Positions 53,448 through 62,568 of a DNA stretch of 64,000 nucleotides are shown here, one piece after another (position 1 is the first letter of the stretch; each line of letters begins with the position of its first letter). The stretch comes from Pedobacter roseus (GTDB taxonomy: Bacteria > Bacteroidota > Bacteroidia > Sphingobacteriales > Sphingobacteriaceae). The position numbers and the translations under genes are program-made. Under the pieces are notes generated by a model. It was given only the letters and a program-made list of their open reading frames with translations, was not told where the DNA came from and did no database searches. Location of the stretch: positions 1,984,001 through 2,048,000 of the forward strand of contig NZ_CP060723.1 of NCBI RefSeq assembly GCF_014395225.1, in the 5' to 3' direction.

Positions 53448-55202
53448 ATGAAAAAAAATATATTTTATCTGGTCCTTACCTTTGTAACCTTACAGGTAGC
53501 TGGATGTAAAAAAGATGACTTTCTTCAGGATGGATCTTTTAGCGGGACTAACGATATTACCGAGGCACAATTATGGGCAAACCCCGATTATGCGAGGAAT
53601 TTCCTAAACAATGTATATTCTGTTGTTTCTGACCGATATAATCTTGGCGATGGTGCACTACTGGCATCCGGAACTGATGAAGCGGTAAATTCCAATTTAA
53701 ATGCCTCAATTTCTACACTAAACAATGGTACCTGGAGTCCGGTGAGAACCTTTGATGATGTTTATGTGGATATGTACGTGGGCATCAGAAAAGCAAATAT
53801 GTTCCTCGAAAAGGTTGACGGTAGTGCCATTGTTCCAATTGATGAAGTATTGCCCGCCAACATAGCCGAAAATCAGACTTATGCCTCACAAATAGAGCGT
53901 TTAAAAGGTCAGGCTTATTTTTTAAGGGCATTTTTCGAATTCGAGTTGCTTAAACGTTACGGAAGTTTTGCCATTGTAACCAAATCGTTAACCATTAGCG
54001 ACAAACTTGATGTACCCAGAAATACTTTCGATCAGTGTGTGGCACAGATTTCTGCAGATTGTGAAGCGGCTATAACCCGGTTGCCACTTTCGCCATCCGA
54101 ATGGAATACCACCAACCGTGGCAGGGCTACACAAACTTCGGCTATGGCACTAAAATCGAGGATGTTGTTGTATGCAGCCAGTCCGCAATATAATCCAACC
54201 AACGATGTTACCAAATGGCAGGCTGCCCTTGATGCAGCCAAAAGGCTGATGGATACCGGTAAACATAATATTTACTCCTCTTATCCCAACATTTGGTTGT
54301 GGAATGTCTCTGGAGCAGCCTATAACACAGAAGTTATCTTTGCTACTCAAACGCTAAATACCAATTCCATCGAAAGCACTAATGCACCAATTAGTTATGA
54401 TGGTGCAACAGGCCGTACCAATCCAACTCAGGAAATGGTGGATGCTTTTGAAATGAAAACAACTGGAAGGCCCATTACTGATGCCAGTTCGGGTTATGTA
54501 GCCACAAACCCCTATGCCAACCGCGATCCAAGGTTAGCTTTCACCGTGATGTTTAATACCGCCTCGGTACAGCCCGTTGTGGCGGCCAACAATTTTAAAG
54601 GGAAACCTGTAGAAACTTTTGTGGGCGGTAAAGATGGCTTAGGACTTAATGTAAATGCCACAAAAACGGGTTATTACATGCGTAAATATTTAAGTGAAAG
54701 TGCTGTTTGGACAGGTACAGCAACCAATATCCGCCGTCCGTGGATTTTATTCAGGTATGCTGAAATTCTCCTGAATTATGCTGAAGCCGTAAACGAAGTA
54801 CAGGGCATAGCCGGACAAACCGAAGTTTTAAGGGTGTTAAACCTGATCCGTAACAGAACAGGGGTAGCCATGCCGGCATTGCAAACCACCAATGCCGCCG
54901 GTAACGGTTATGTAGCGCCAGCAAAAGACGAATTGCGCAAACGGATTCATAGCGAGCGCAGGGTAGAGCTGTGTTTCGAAGAGCATCGCTTTTATGACGT
55001 ACGCAGGTGGAAAGAAGGAGAAATTACTTTTAATAAACCAGTTACAGGTATGAGAATTACCCCATTATCTGCAACTACTTTTACTTATACCCCTTTTACA
55101 GTAGAGAATAGAGTATTTGCAGCGAGAAATTATCTTTATCCGATTTCTCAGACCGAATTAAACAAAGCTCCGAGTTTAGGACAAAACCCGGGATATCAAT
55201 AA
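53448..55202 (+). CDS. SusD/RagB-like surface glycan-binding lipoprotein 2
   Basis: This is a 584-residue lipoprotein with lipobox VAGC (Cys20) followed by KKDDFLQDG. It has the helical SusD fold (LKGQAYFLRAFFEFELLKRYG at about 147-167) and the C-terminal IHSERRVELCFEEHRFYDVRRWK (about 505-527), and ends LGQNPGYQ. It is the partner of SusC 2. Both SusD proteins share these motifs but differ in the rest, which fits binding to different glycan features. The next gene starts about 100 bases later, after a GAAA hairpin. Confidence 0.95.
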   Translation: MKKNIFYLVLTFVTLQVAGCKKDDFLQDGSFSGTNDITEAQLWANPDYARNFLNNVYSVVSDRYNLGDGALLASGTDEAVNSNLNASISTLNNGTWSPVRTFDDVYVDMYVGIRKANMFLEKVDGSAIVPIDEVLPANIAENQTYASQIERLKGQAYFLRAFFEFELLKRYGSFAIVTKSLTISDKLDVPRNTFDQCVAQISADCEAAITRLPLSPSEWNTTNRGRATQTSAMALKSRMLLYAASPQYNPTNDVTKWQAALDAAKRLMDTGKHNIYSSYPNIWLWNVSGAAYNTEVIFATQTLNTNSIESTNAPISYDGATGRTNPTQEMVDAFEMKTTGRPITDASSGYVATNPYANRDPRLAFTVMFNTASVQPVVAANNFKGKPVETFVGGKDGLGLNVNATKTGYYMRKYLSESAVWTGTATNIRRPWILFRYAEILLNYAEAVNEVQGIAGQTEVLRVLNLIRNRTGVAMPALQTTNAAGNGYVAPAKDELRKRIHSERRVELCFEEHRFYDVRRWKEGEITFNKPVTGMRITPLSATTFTYTPFTVENRVFAARNYLYPISQTELNKAPSLGQNPGYQ

Positions 55203-55228
55203 AAAACTAGATTTTGCTCAAATTTAGG

Positions 55229-55250
55229 CGGGCGGTGGAAACACCGTCCG
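55229..55250 (+). terminator. Hairpin with GAAA loop between susD 2 and GH2
   Basis: A 9-bp stem (CGGGCGGTG with CACCGTCCG, one G-U pair) is capped by GAAA and followed by TTAATTAATT. It may weaken or end the susCD transcript before the enzyme genes. Confidence 0.5.
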
Positions 55251-55305
55251 TTAATTAATTGTTAGTTTTGGGAACGATCAATTAATTAATATTAAAACTT
55301 AAGTT

Positions 55306-57135
55306 ATGCTGAAAACAACCTATAGCGTATTTTTAATCTGCTTTTCGCTCCTTTCTTCAATCAGTTACGGTCAGGTTACCGCTATACAGAATATCCAGGC
55401 CCGTAAAATTCAGAGCCTGAACGGTAAGTGGAACTATATTATAGATCCTTACGAAAACGGTTATTACGATTACCGCCATGAGCCATTCGATCAATCGAAA
55501 ACAGGAACAGGTGGTTATTTTGATGATAAGGTTCAAAAAGATAAATCAGAACTGATCGAATATGATTTTGATCATTCCCCGCAAATGAATGTTCCCGGCG
55601 ACTGGAACTCACAATCAGAAAAGCTGGAACTTTATGAAGGCAATGTTTGGTTGCGCAAAAAGTTCGATGCCAAACCCGAAAAAGGGAAAAGATATTTCGT
55701 GTATTTCGGTGCAGTAAATTACGAAGCACATGTATACCTGAACGGTAAAAAACTGGGCGTACATAAAGGCGGTTTTACACCTTTCCAGTTTGATGTAACC
55801 AATAACTTAAAAGCAGGCGAAAATTCAATCGTACTTAAAGTGGATAACATCCGTAAACAGGATGAAATCCCTACAGTAAACACCGATTGGTGGAATTATG
55901 GGGGCATTACCCGTGATGTTTTTCTGGCCGAATTTCCAGAGCATTTCATCAACGATTATAAACTTCAGTTGGTTAAAGGAAACAAAAACCTGTTAAATTT
56001 TTCGGTTAAACTGGCCGATGCAACCGCAGGTCAGGAGATTACGTTATCTATCCCGGAGTTAAAATTAGAAAAGAAATATAAAACCGATTCAGAAGGTAAA
56101 ATTGCTGATGAGTTTACCTGGAATAATTTGAATTTATGGTCGCCGGAAAGCCCGAAACTTTACGCGGTAAACATTAAAACCGACAAAGAAAATATCAATG
56201 ATAAAATTGGTTTCCGCACCATTCAGGTGGATGGAGACAGTATTTTATTAAATGGTAAATCTGTTTTCTTAAGGGGGATTTCGCTACATGATGAAAATCC
56301 ATTGTTGGCTGGCCGTTTACGTTCAGAAGGCGACATGCGCATGATGCTGCAATGGGCAAAAGACATGAACTGTAATTACGTTCGCCTGGCACATTATCCG
56401 CACAACGAAGAAATGATCCGCCTTGCTGATGAAATGGGTTTATTAGTTTGGGCCGAAGTTCCTGTTTACTGGACCATCAGCTGGACAAATCCTGCAACCT
56501 ACGCCAATGCCAAGCAACAACTCACTGATTTAATTGTACGCGACAAAAACCGGGCGAGTGTAATTGTTTGGTCGATCGGTAACGAAACACCATTAAGTGA
56601 TGCCCGTTTAAGTTTTATGAGCAATTTAGCCGAAACTGCCCGTTCTTTGGATGATACCCGTTTGGTGGCTGCGGCTTTAGAGGTGCACCGTGAAGGAAAC
56701 AACATCATTTTAAATGATCCTTTAGGCGAAAAAATCGACCTTGTTAGTTTTAACGAATATGCTGGCTGGTATTGGGGCGGTAATCCATCAGAAATTACCA
56801 AATACAATTTCGATATTAAATATAAAAAACCGGTAGTGATCACAGAGTTTGGTGGCGATGCCCTTGGTGGTTTCCATGCCGATGAAAATACCCGTTGGAG
56901 CGAAGAATATCAGGAAGCCCTATACAAGAATCAGATTACCTTATTGAGTAAAATTGGTGCTTTACGCGGAATGACGCCATGGATTTTAACCGATTTCAGG
57001 TCACCACGCAGACAACACCCTATTTATCAGAATTTCTGGAACCGTAAAGGTCTGATCAGCGAAACAGGCAAGAAAAAGAAAGCCTTTTTTGTGCTGAAAG
57101 ATTTTTACGACCAAATACAGGTCAAATACAAATAA
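55306..57135 (+). CDS. Glycoside hydrolase family 2 enzyme 1 (beta-glucuronidase/galactosidase type)
   Basis: This 609-residue secreted enzyme has a signal peptide (about 1-22, ending SYGQ), a sugar-binding jelly roll (about 40-195), an Ig-like domain (about 200-300) and a TIM barrel (about 305-600). The acid/base is Glu427 (WSIGNETPLSD) and the nucleophile Glu514 (VITEFGGDALGG). The lipid-free signal suggests a periplasmic place. The size and RLAHYPHNEEMIRLADEMG segment resemble beta-glucuronidases and related enzymes, but the sugar cannot be fixed from the sequence. It is three bases upstream of the xylanase gene, so both are co-expressed. Confidence 0.93.
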   Translation: MLKTTYSVFLICFSLLSSISYGQVTAIQNIQARKIQSLNGKWNYIIDPYENGYYDYRHEPFDQSKTGTGGYFDDKVQKDKSELIEYDFDHSPQMNVPGDWNSQSEKLELYEGNVWLRKKFDAKPEKGKRYFVYFGAVNYEAHVYLNGKKLGVHKGGFTPFQFDVTNNLKAGENSIVLKVDNIRKQDEIPTVNTDWWNYGGITRDVFLAEFPEHFINDYKLQLVKGNKNLLNFSVKLADATAGQEITLSIPELKLEKKYKTDSEGKIADEFTWNNLNLWSPESPKLYAVNIKTDKENINDKIGFRTIQVDGDSILLNGKSVFLRGISLHDENPLLAGRLRSEGDMRMMLQWAKDMNCNYVRLAHYPHNEEMIRLADEMGLLVWAEVPVYWTISWTNPATYANAKQQLTDLIVRDKNRASVIVWSIGNETPLSDARLSFMSNLAETARSLDDTRLVAAALEVHREGNNIILNDPLGEKIDLVSFNEYAGWYWGGNPSEITKYNFDIKYKKPVVITEFGGDALGGFHADENTRWSEEYQEALYKNQITLLSKIGALRGMTPWILTDFRSPRRQHPIYQNFWNRKGLISETGKKKKAFFVLKDFYDQIQVKYK

Positions 57136-57138
57136 ATT

Positions 57139-58230
57139 ATGAACAGATTAAAGAAAATTAGTTTCGCTTCGAAAATCATGATTTCGATGTCGCTGTTAAC
57201 CATCTCCTGTGCCAAGTACAAAAGCACTAGTATCGATCCCGGAATGGTAACACCAACACAATTGACAGAAGAAATTACATTAAAAAGTATGCCTTTCCCT
57301 ATGGGAGCTGCCATTAACGTAAGTCTTTTAAAAAGCAATGCTAACTACCGCAATCTGGTTATTAAAGAATTTAATAGTGTTACGGCAGAAAATGCCATGA
57401 AATTTGCATCCGTACATCCTTCAAAAGATGCCTATACCTGGAGCGATGCCGATTACCTGGTTGATTTTGCCGTAGCCAATGGAAAAAGAGTCCACGGACA
57501 TACCCTAAACTGGTATAAATCATTACCGGATTGGGTAAATAATTTTCAGGGTACTACTGCCGAATGGGAAAATCTATTAAAAACTCATATCCAAACTGTT
57601 GTTGGGCATTTCAAGGGTAAAGTAGCCTCCTGGGATGTGGTAAACGAAGCAGTTAACGAAGATGGCACCATTCGGCCAAGCATCTGGGTGCAAAAATTGG
57701 GCGCCGATTATATCGGTAGGGCATTTCAGTATGCACACGAAGCTGATCCAAATGCCTTACTGTTTTACAATGATTATGGTCACGAATTTGGCCCCACCAA
57801 ACGTACTGCCATCCTAAACCTGGTTACTGGTTTAAAAAATAAGGGTATTCCCATTGATGGAATCGGGATCCAGATGCATACCCGTGTAACCCAAACTGAT
57901 GCCAATTTAATTGCCGCCATTACTACAGCAGCGGCTACAGGATTAAAAATTCACATTTCAGAGATTGATATTTCCTTAAATCCTGATAATGTGCAATCAA
58001 TGACTTATACTACAGCATTGGGCGAGCAACAAGCCGCAAAATATAAAACCATTGTTAAAGCTTATAATGCCATTCCTAAAAGTCAGCAATATGGCATTAC
58101 ACAATGGAATGTAACCGATGCCGATAGCTGGATTCCTTCCAATTACAACCGCCTGGATTGGCCACTGCCATTTGATGCGCAATATCAGCGAAAAGCAGCT
58201 TATCAAGGAATTTTAGATGGTGTGAAATAG
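57139..58230 (+). CDS. GH10 endo-beta-1,4-xylanase, lipoprotein
   Basis: This 363-residue retaining endo-xylanase would cut the xylan backbone. The lipobox is TISC (about residue 25), so it is likely anchored, possibly at the cell surface. The GH10 TIM barrel shows the standard motifs: HGHTLNWYKSLPDW, WDVVNEAVNEDG with acid/base Glu170, FYNDYG, and the nucleophile Glu275 in HISEIDISL. The barrel is complete, with no carbohydrate-binding module. It shares a transcript with GH2 enzyme 1. It is the best guide to the substrate of this locus: a xylan-type polymer. Confidence 0.96.
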   Translation: MNRLKKISFASKIMISMSLLTISCAKYKSTSIDPGMVTPTQLTEEITLKSMPFPMGAAINVSLLKSNANYRNLVIKEFNSVTAENAMKFASVHPSKDAYTWSDADYLVDFAVANGKRVHGHTLNWYKSLPDWVNNFQGTTAEWENLLKTHIQTVVGHFKGKVASWDVVNEAVNEDGTIRPSIWVQKLGADYIGRAFQYAHEADPNALLFYNDYGHEFGPTKRTAILNLVTGLKNKGIPIDGIGIQMHTRVTQTDANLIAAITTAAATGLKIHISEIDISLNPDNVQSMTYTTALGEQQAAKYKTIVKAYNAIPKSQQYGITQWNVTDADSWIPSNYNRLDWPLPFDAQYQRKAAYQGILDGVK

Positions 58231-58235
58231 GGGCA

Positions 58236-58702
58236 TTTTCCGTGCACTCTGTGCATCTGTGGCAAAAAAAAGTTGGTTAGCCACGGAGACACAGAAACAC
58301 GGAGGATTTTGTGTAAACCCTTTAGGTTAAACAAATGGTATGTGGAGGCACAGACCATGGATAGAATAATTTTCCATGCACTCCGTGCATCCGTGGCAAA
58401 AAAAAAGTCGGTTAGCCATGGAGACACAGAAACACGGAGGATTTTGTATAAACCCTTAGGTTAAACAAATGGTACGTGTAGACACAGACCATGGATAAGA
58501 AGTAGGAAAATTTTCCGTGTCCTCCGTGCATCTGTGGCAAAAAAAAGTTGGTTAGCTGCGGAGACACAGAAACACGGAGGATTTGCGTAGATAACCTTTG
58601 TCGTAAAACAATAAACAAATGGTCTGTGGGGGTACAGACCATGGAAGCTTAGTGACTTCGTGCCTTTGTGGTCAAAAAAGCATACCGTGGCAACACAAAC
58701 CA
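58236..58702. repeat. Tandem repeat of about 134-141 bases, three units plus remnant
   Basis: Units start at about 58236, 58370 and 58511, with a decayed fourth at about 58650. Each holds TTTTCCGTGCACTC(C), GTGCATCTGTGGCAAAAAAA, GGTTAGCCACGGAGACACAG, AAACACGGAGGATTT, and then TAAACAAATGGT plus CACAGACCATGG. The first part and GCCACGGAGACACAGAAACACGG are roughly complementary, so each unit can fold into a hairpin. It fills the 497-base gap 58231-58727, with no gene. Confidence 0.8.
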
Positions 58703-58727
58703 AATAACCTGAGAAAAAACTAAACGA

Positions 58728-61370
58728 ATGTTAAAAGCGAAATCATTTTTATTACTACTTATTGCTGCGGGTACGGGCTTAACCAGCTTTGCCCAGGATG
58801 CTGGCCGAAGAACCATCAGCCTGAACGATCAATGGGAATTTAACAAAGAAAACGGACCAATAGAAAAAGTAACTATTCCACATACCTGGAACGATAAAGA
58901 CGTATTAGATGATGCGCCTGGTTATTACCGTGGTTTGGGTATTTACAAACGTAAATTAAAGCTTGATGAAACTGCAAGAGGAAAAGATATCTTTTTGGTT
59001 TTTAACGGTGTGGCACAGGAAGCTGAAGTATTGGTTAATGGAAAATCTGCAGCCAAACATATTGGTAGTTATACCCGTTTTATCGTACCCATTTCTGCTT
59101 ATCTCAACTATAAAGATGATGTAATCGAAGTAAGGGCCAATAACCGCTTTAACGAAGATATTCCTCCTTTAACAGCCGATTTTACCTTTTTTGGTGGTTT
59201 ATACAGAAATGTGACGCTATTAATTGCCAATCCGGTTCATTTTTCGCAAAAAGAGAACGGAAGCAATGGTGTTTTTATTAGTACACCGCAGGTTTCGGCT
59301 TCAACTGCTAGTGTACAGGTTAAAAGTTCGATCGATAATGCTTCGACAGTTAATCAAAAAGTACAGGTAATTACCACCATTTTCGATGCGAAGGGTAATA
59401 CCGTTACCGATCAAACTACCGCTGTAAATATCAATAAAGGTGGCAATATGGTGGTGGTTCAGGATATTAAGTCGATTCAGAAACCAGAGTTATGGTCGCC
59501 TGAAAATCCTTATTTATATCGCGTTGTCACCAAAGTTATCGATGCCAAAACCAAATCCGTAATCGATCAGGTTTCTAATCCTTTGGGTTTCCGTTGGTTT
59601 AAATTTGATGCCGAAAAAGGATTTTTCCTAAACGATAAACCTGTGAAAATCATGGGTGCAAGTCGTCACCAGGATTATGAAAACAGGGGTAATGCCACGC
59701 CCGATGCTTTACAGATCAGAGATATCGAACTGCTTAAAGCCATGGGCGGAAACTTTTTAAGAGTAGCCCACTATCCGCAGGACCCGCAGATTTTAGAAGC
59801 CTGCGACCGTTTGGGTATTCTGGCGTCAGTAGAAATTCCCGTGGTAAACACCATTACTGAAACAGAAGCTTTTACCAACAACTGTTTGAACATGCAGACG
59901 GAAATGATTAAACAGAATTTCAATCACCCCAGTATCATCATCTGGGCTTATATGAACGAAATTTTGTTGCGTTTAAAATTCTCTAACGATAAACCCCGTC
60001 AACAGATTTATTTCGATCATGTACGCGGGCTTGCCCAAAAACTGGATAGTTTAACGCGCAAACTGGATCCATCCCGATATACCCTTTTGGTTAACCACGG
60101 TGCCTGGGATATTTATAACAAAGTGGGTTTAACCAAAATCCCGATGATTGTAGGCTGGAACTTATATTCTGGTTGGTATTCAGGTGTTCCGGAAGATTTC
60201 GGCAAATTTTTAGACCGCCACCACAAAGAATTGCCCAATACACCTTTTATGGTTACGGAATACGGAGCAGATGCCGATCCGAGGATCCGTTCCTTTTCGC
60301 CCATCCGTTTTGATAAAAGTGTAGAGTATGGCATCAAATTCAACCAGGTTTATTTAAATGCCATGTTAAGCAGGCCATTTGTAGCCGGTGGTGAAGCCTG
60401 GAATTTAGCCGATTTCAACTCCGAAACCCGCGAAGAAACCATGCCGCACATCAACAATAAAGGGTTGTTAACCATAGGTCGGGAGCCAAAAGATACTTAT
60501 TTTCTTTATCAGGCATATTTATTGAAGAAACCTTATTTGAAGATTACTTCCGCGCAATGGAAAGATAGAACAGGTACAGCAGATTCTGCCGCTTTAACCA
60601 GCAACCAGCCTGTTCAGGTGGCTACAAACCAAAAATCTGCCGAACTTTTTGTTAATGGTAAAAGTTTGGGCGTAAAAGATGCCGTTGATCACATTATTGA
60701 TTGGCAGGTACCTTTTATTAACGGAAAAAACCAGTTACGTGTAGTTTCCGGCGATCAGAACGATCAGGCCGATATCAATTTCCAGTTGCAGCCTTTTAAG
60801 TTTAATGATGCCAACGTTCCTTTTAAAAACATCAACATTCTTTTGGGTTCAAAACGTTTTTATATCGACGAAAAAGAGCATCAGCTCTGGATGCCCGATC
60901 AGCCATATAAAGCAGGTGCATGGGGCTGGATAGGTGGCGATCCTTACAAAGGAACCAACAACCGTATTACCTATGGCAGCGACAAGAATATTTTGGGTAC
61001 CGATAACGATCCGGTTTTTCAAACCCAGCAGGTAGGCATTAAACAGTTTAAATTCGATGTTCCGGATGGCGAATACGAACTGGCACTTTATTTTGCCGAA
61101 CTGGTTGGTGGAGAAACCAAAGAAGCTTTAGCCTATAATTTAGATAATAACCATAAAAAAGAGGTAGAAGAACAGCGTATTTTCGATGTTTCCATCAACG
61201 GAACAGCATTTTTGCCAAAACTGAACCTGGCTGCCGATTTCGGTTATACTACAGCTGTTAAAAAAACAACCAGGATTACCGTACAAAATGGCAAAGGCAT
61301 TTCAATTGATTTTAATGCCATCAAGGGTAAGCCGGTTTTAAATGCAGTTCAGCTTAGAAAAATCTATTAA
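58728..61370 (+). CDS. Glycoside hydrolase family 2 enzyme 2, with C-terminal malectin-like domain
   Basis: This 880-residue secreted enzyme (signal peptide about 1-22, ending SFAQ) has a sugar-binding domain, an Ig-like domain and a TIM barrel, with acid/base Glu411 (WAYMNEILLRL) and nucleophile Glu511 (MVTEYGADADP). After a further beta domain the last about 180 residues (from NINILLGSKRFYIDE) look like a malectin/carbohydrate-binding fold. The malectin domain is unusual in simple GH2 enzymes and probably helps to hold a glycan. The sugar released is not determined. It is directly followed by the DUF5009 gene, ten bases away. Confidence 0.93.
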   Translation: MLKAKSFLLLLIAAGTGLTSFAQDAGRRTISLNDQWEFNKENGPIEKVTIPHTWNDKDVLDDAPGYYRGLGIYKRKLKLDETARGKDIFLVFNGVAQEAEVLVNGKSAAKHIGSYTRFIVPISAYLNYKDDVIEVRANNRFNEDIPPLTADFTFFGGLYRNVTLLIANPVHFSQKENGSNGVFISTPQVSASTASVQVKSSIDNASTVNQKVQVITTIFDAKGNTVTDQTTAVNINKGGNMVVVQDIKSIQKPELWSPENPYLYRVVTKVIDAKTKSVIDQVSNPLGFRWFKFDAEKGFFLNDKPVKIMGASRHQDYENRGNATPDALQIRDIELLKAMGGNFLRVAHYPQDPQILEACDRLGILASVEIPVVNTITETEAFTNNCLNMQTEMIKQNFNHPSIIIWAYMNEILLRLKFSNDKPRQQIYFDHVRGLAQKLDSLTRKLDPSRYTLLVNHGAWDIYNKVGLTKIPMIVGWNLYSGWYSGVPEDFGKFLDRHHKELPNTPFMVTEYGADADPRIRSFSPIRFDKSVEYGIKFNQVYLNAMLSRPFVAGGEAWNLADFNSETREETMPHINNKGLLTIGREPKDTYFLYQAYLLKKPYLKITSAQWKDRTGTADSAALTSNQPVQVATNQKSAELFVNGKSLGVKDAVDHIIDWQVPFINGKNQLRVVSGDQNDQADINFQLQPFKFNDANVPFKNINILLGSKRFYIDEKEHQLWMPDQPYKAGAWGWIGGDPYKGTNNRITYGSDKNILGTDNDPVFQTQQVGIKQFKFDVPDGEYELALYFAELVGGETKEALAYNLDNNHKKEVEEQRIFDVSINGTAFLPKLNLAADFGYTTAVKKTTRITVQNGKGISIDFNAIKGKPVLNAVQLRKIY

Positions 61371-61380
61371 TCCTTAAATA

Positions 61381-62556
61381 ATGAACCAGTTACCGCTCCG
61401 TATTTTATCGATCGACGTTTTAAGGGCCATCACCATGTTTCTGATGATCTTTGTGAACGACGTGGCTGGCGTATCACATATTCCAGAATGGCTAAAACAT
61501 ACTGAAGCGGATGTAGATGGAATGGGTTTTTCGGACCTGATTTTTCCGGCATTTTTGTTTATTGTCGGGCTTTCACTGCCTTATGCAATTCAAGGCAGAA
61601 AGAATAAAGGAGCGGACCTGCTTTCTATTTCTGGTTACATTGCCTTAAGGGCATTGGCTTTAATTGTAATGGGCTTTTTTCATGTTAATTTAGAAAATTA
61701 CGATAAACAGTCGGCCTTGTTGCCTTATTCGGTTTATACTATTTTCCTAACCATTTCCTTCTTTTTAATCTGGTTAGATTATCCTGCGGGGATGTCTAAA
61801 CTTAAAAAGAATGCATTTATCGTTTTGGGAATCGTATTGATTGTAATATTGGCCCTGATCTATAAGGGTGGTTCGGCAGAAAATCCTGAAGCTTTAAAAC
61901 CGCATTGGTGGGGTATTTTGGGGATTATCGGCTGGGCTTATCTCGTTTCTGCTTTTGTGTATCTTTTTTCCAAAGGAAATATTTTTGTACTCATGCTTGC
62001 CTTTGTAGCATTTGCAGCCATCAACATTACTACACATACAGGTATTTTTAACCACCGATTATGGATCATCGGCGATGCTTCTTCCATTACCTTAATGTTA
62101 GGCGGGGTATTGATCACTTCGATGTATAAAAAGCTGATCGAAAACAAAAAATACCTCGATTTATGGATCCTGATTACCTTTTATGGTCTTCTTTCTTTTG
62201 CTTTTGGCATGTTTATCAGGCCTTATGCAGGCGGAATTTCTAAAATTTATGCCACACCAGCCTGGATATTCGTATGCATGGGCATTACCATCATCGTTTT
62301 CGAACTATTAATTTACCTCGTTGATGTAAAACAGAAAAAAGATTGGTTTAAGATAATCAAACCTGCCGGTACCAGTACTTTAACCTGTTATCTCATTCCT
62401 TATTTACTGTATTCTATTTTTAGTTTAGTTCATTTTCGCTTCCCGCATTTCCTCAGTTCAGGTATTGGCGGCATCATCAGGTCCTTTTTTATCGCCCTTT
62501 TGGTCATCGGGATCGTGTACTTTTTAGAAAAGAAAAAATTGCGTTTAAAAGTTTAA
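61381..62556 (+). CDS. DUF5009/HGSNAT-like membrane acyltransferase
   Basis: This 391-residue inner-membrane protein has about ten hydrophobic segments. It starts LRILSIDVLRAITMFLMIFVND, which is the opening of the DUF5009/heparan-alpha-glucosaminide N-acetyltransferase (NagX-like) family, with a conserved Asp-x-x-Arg. Family members are thought to move acetyl groups across the membrane to sugars. In Bacteroidota they are common in polysaccharide loci. It might acetylate or deacetylate a sugar released by the GH enzymes; this is inference. The third GH2 gene begins 13 bases later. Confidence 0.87.
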   Translation: MNQLPLRILSIDVLRAITMFLMIFVNDVAGVSHIPEWLKHTEADVDGMGFSDLIFPAFLFIVGLSLPYAIQGRKNKGADLLSISGYIALRALALIVMGFFHVNLENYDKQSALLPYSVYTIFLTISFFLIWLDYPAGMSKLKKNAFIVLGIVLIVILALIYKGGSAENPEALKPHWWGILGIIGWAYLVSAFVYLFSKGNIFVLMLAFVAFAAINITTHTGIFNHRLWIIGDASSITLMLGGVLITSMYKKLIENKKYLDLWILITFYGLLSFAFGMFIRPYAGGISKIYATPAWIFVCMGITIIVFELLIYLVDVKQKKDWFKIIKPAGTSTLTCYLIPYLLYSIFSLVHFRFPHFLSSGIGGIIRSFFIALLVIGIVYFLEKKKLRLKV

Positions 62557-62568
62557 TATTCAAGATAC

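Noticed and set aside
58273..58464. Small open frames on both strands within the tandem repeat
   Set aside because: They arise from the repeat itself and differ between units.
58236..58702. CRISPR array
   Set aside because: Units are 134-141 bases and the whole unit is repeated, with no unique spacers and no cas genes.
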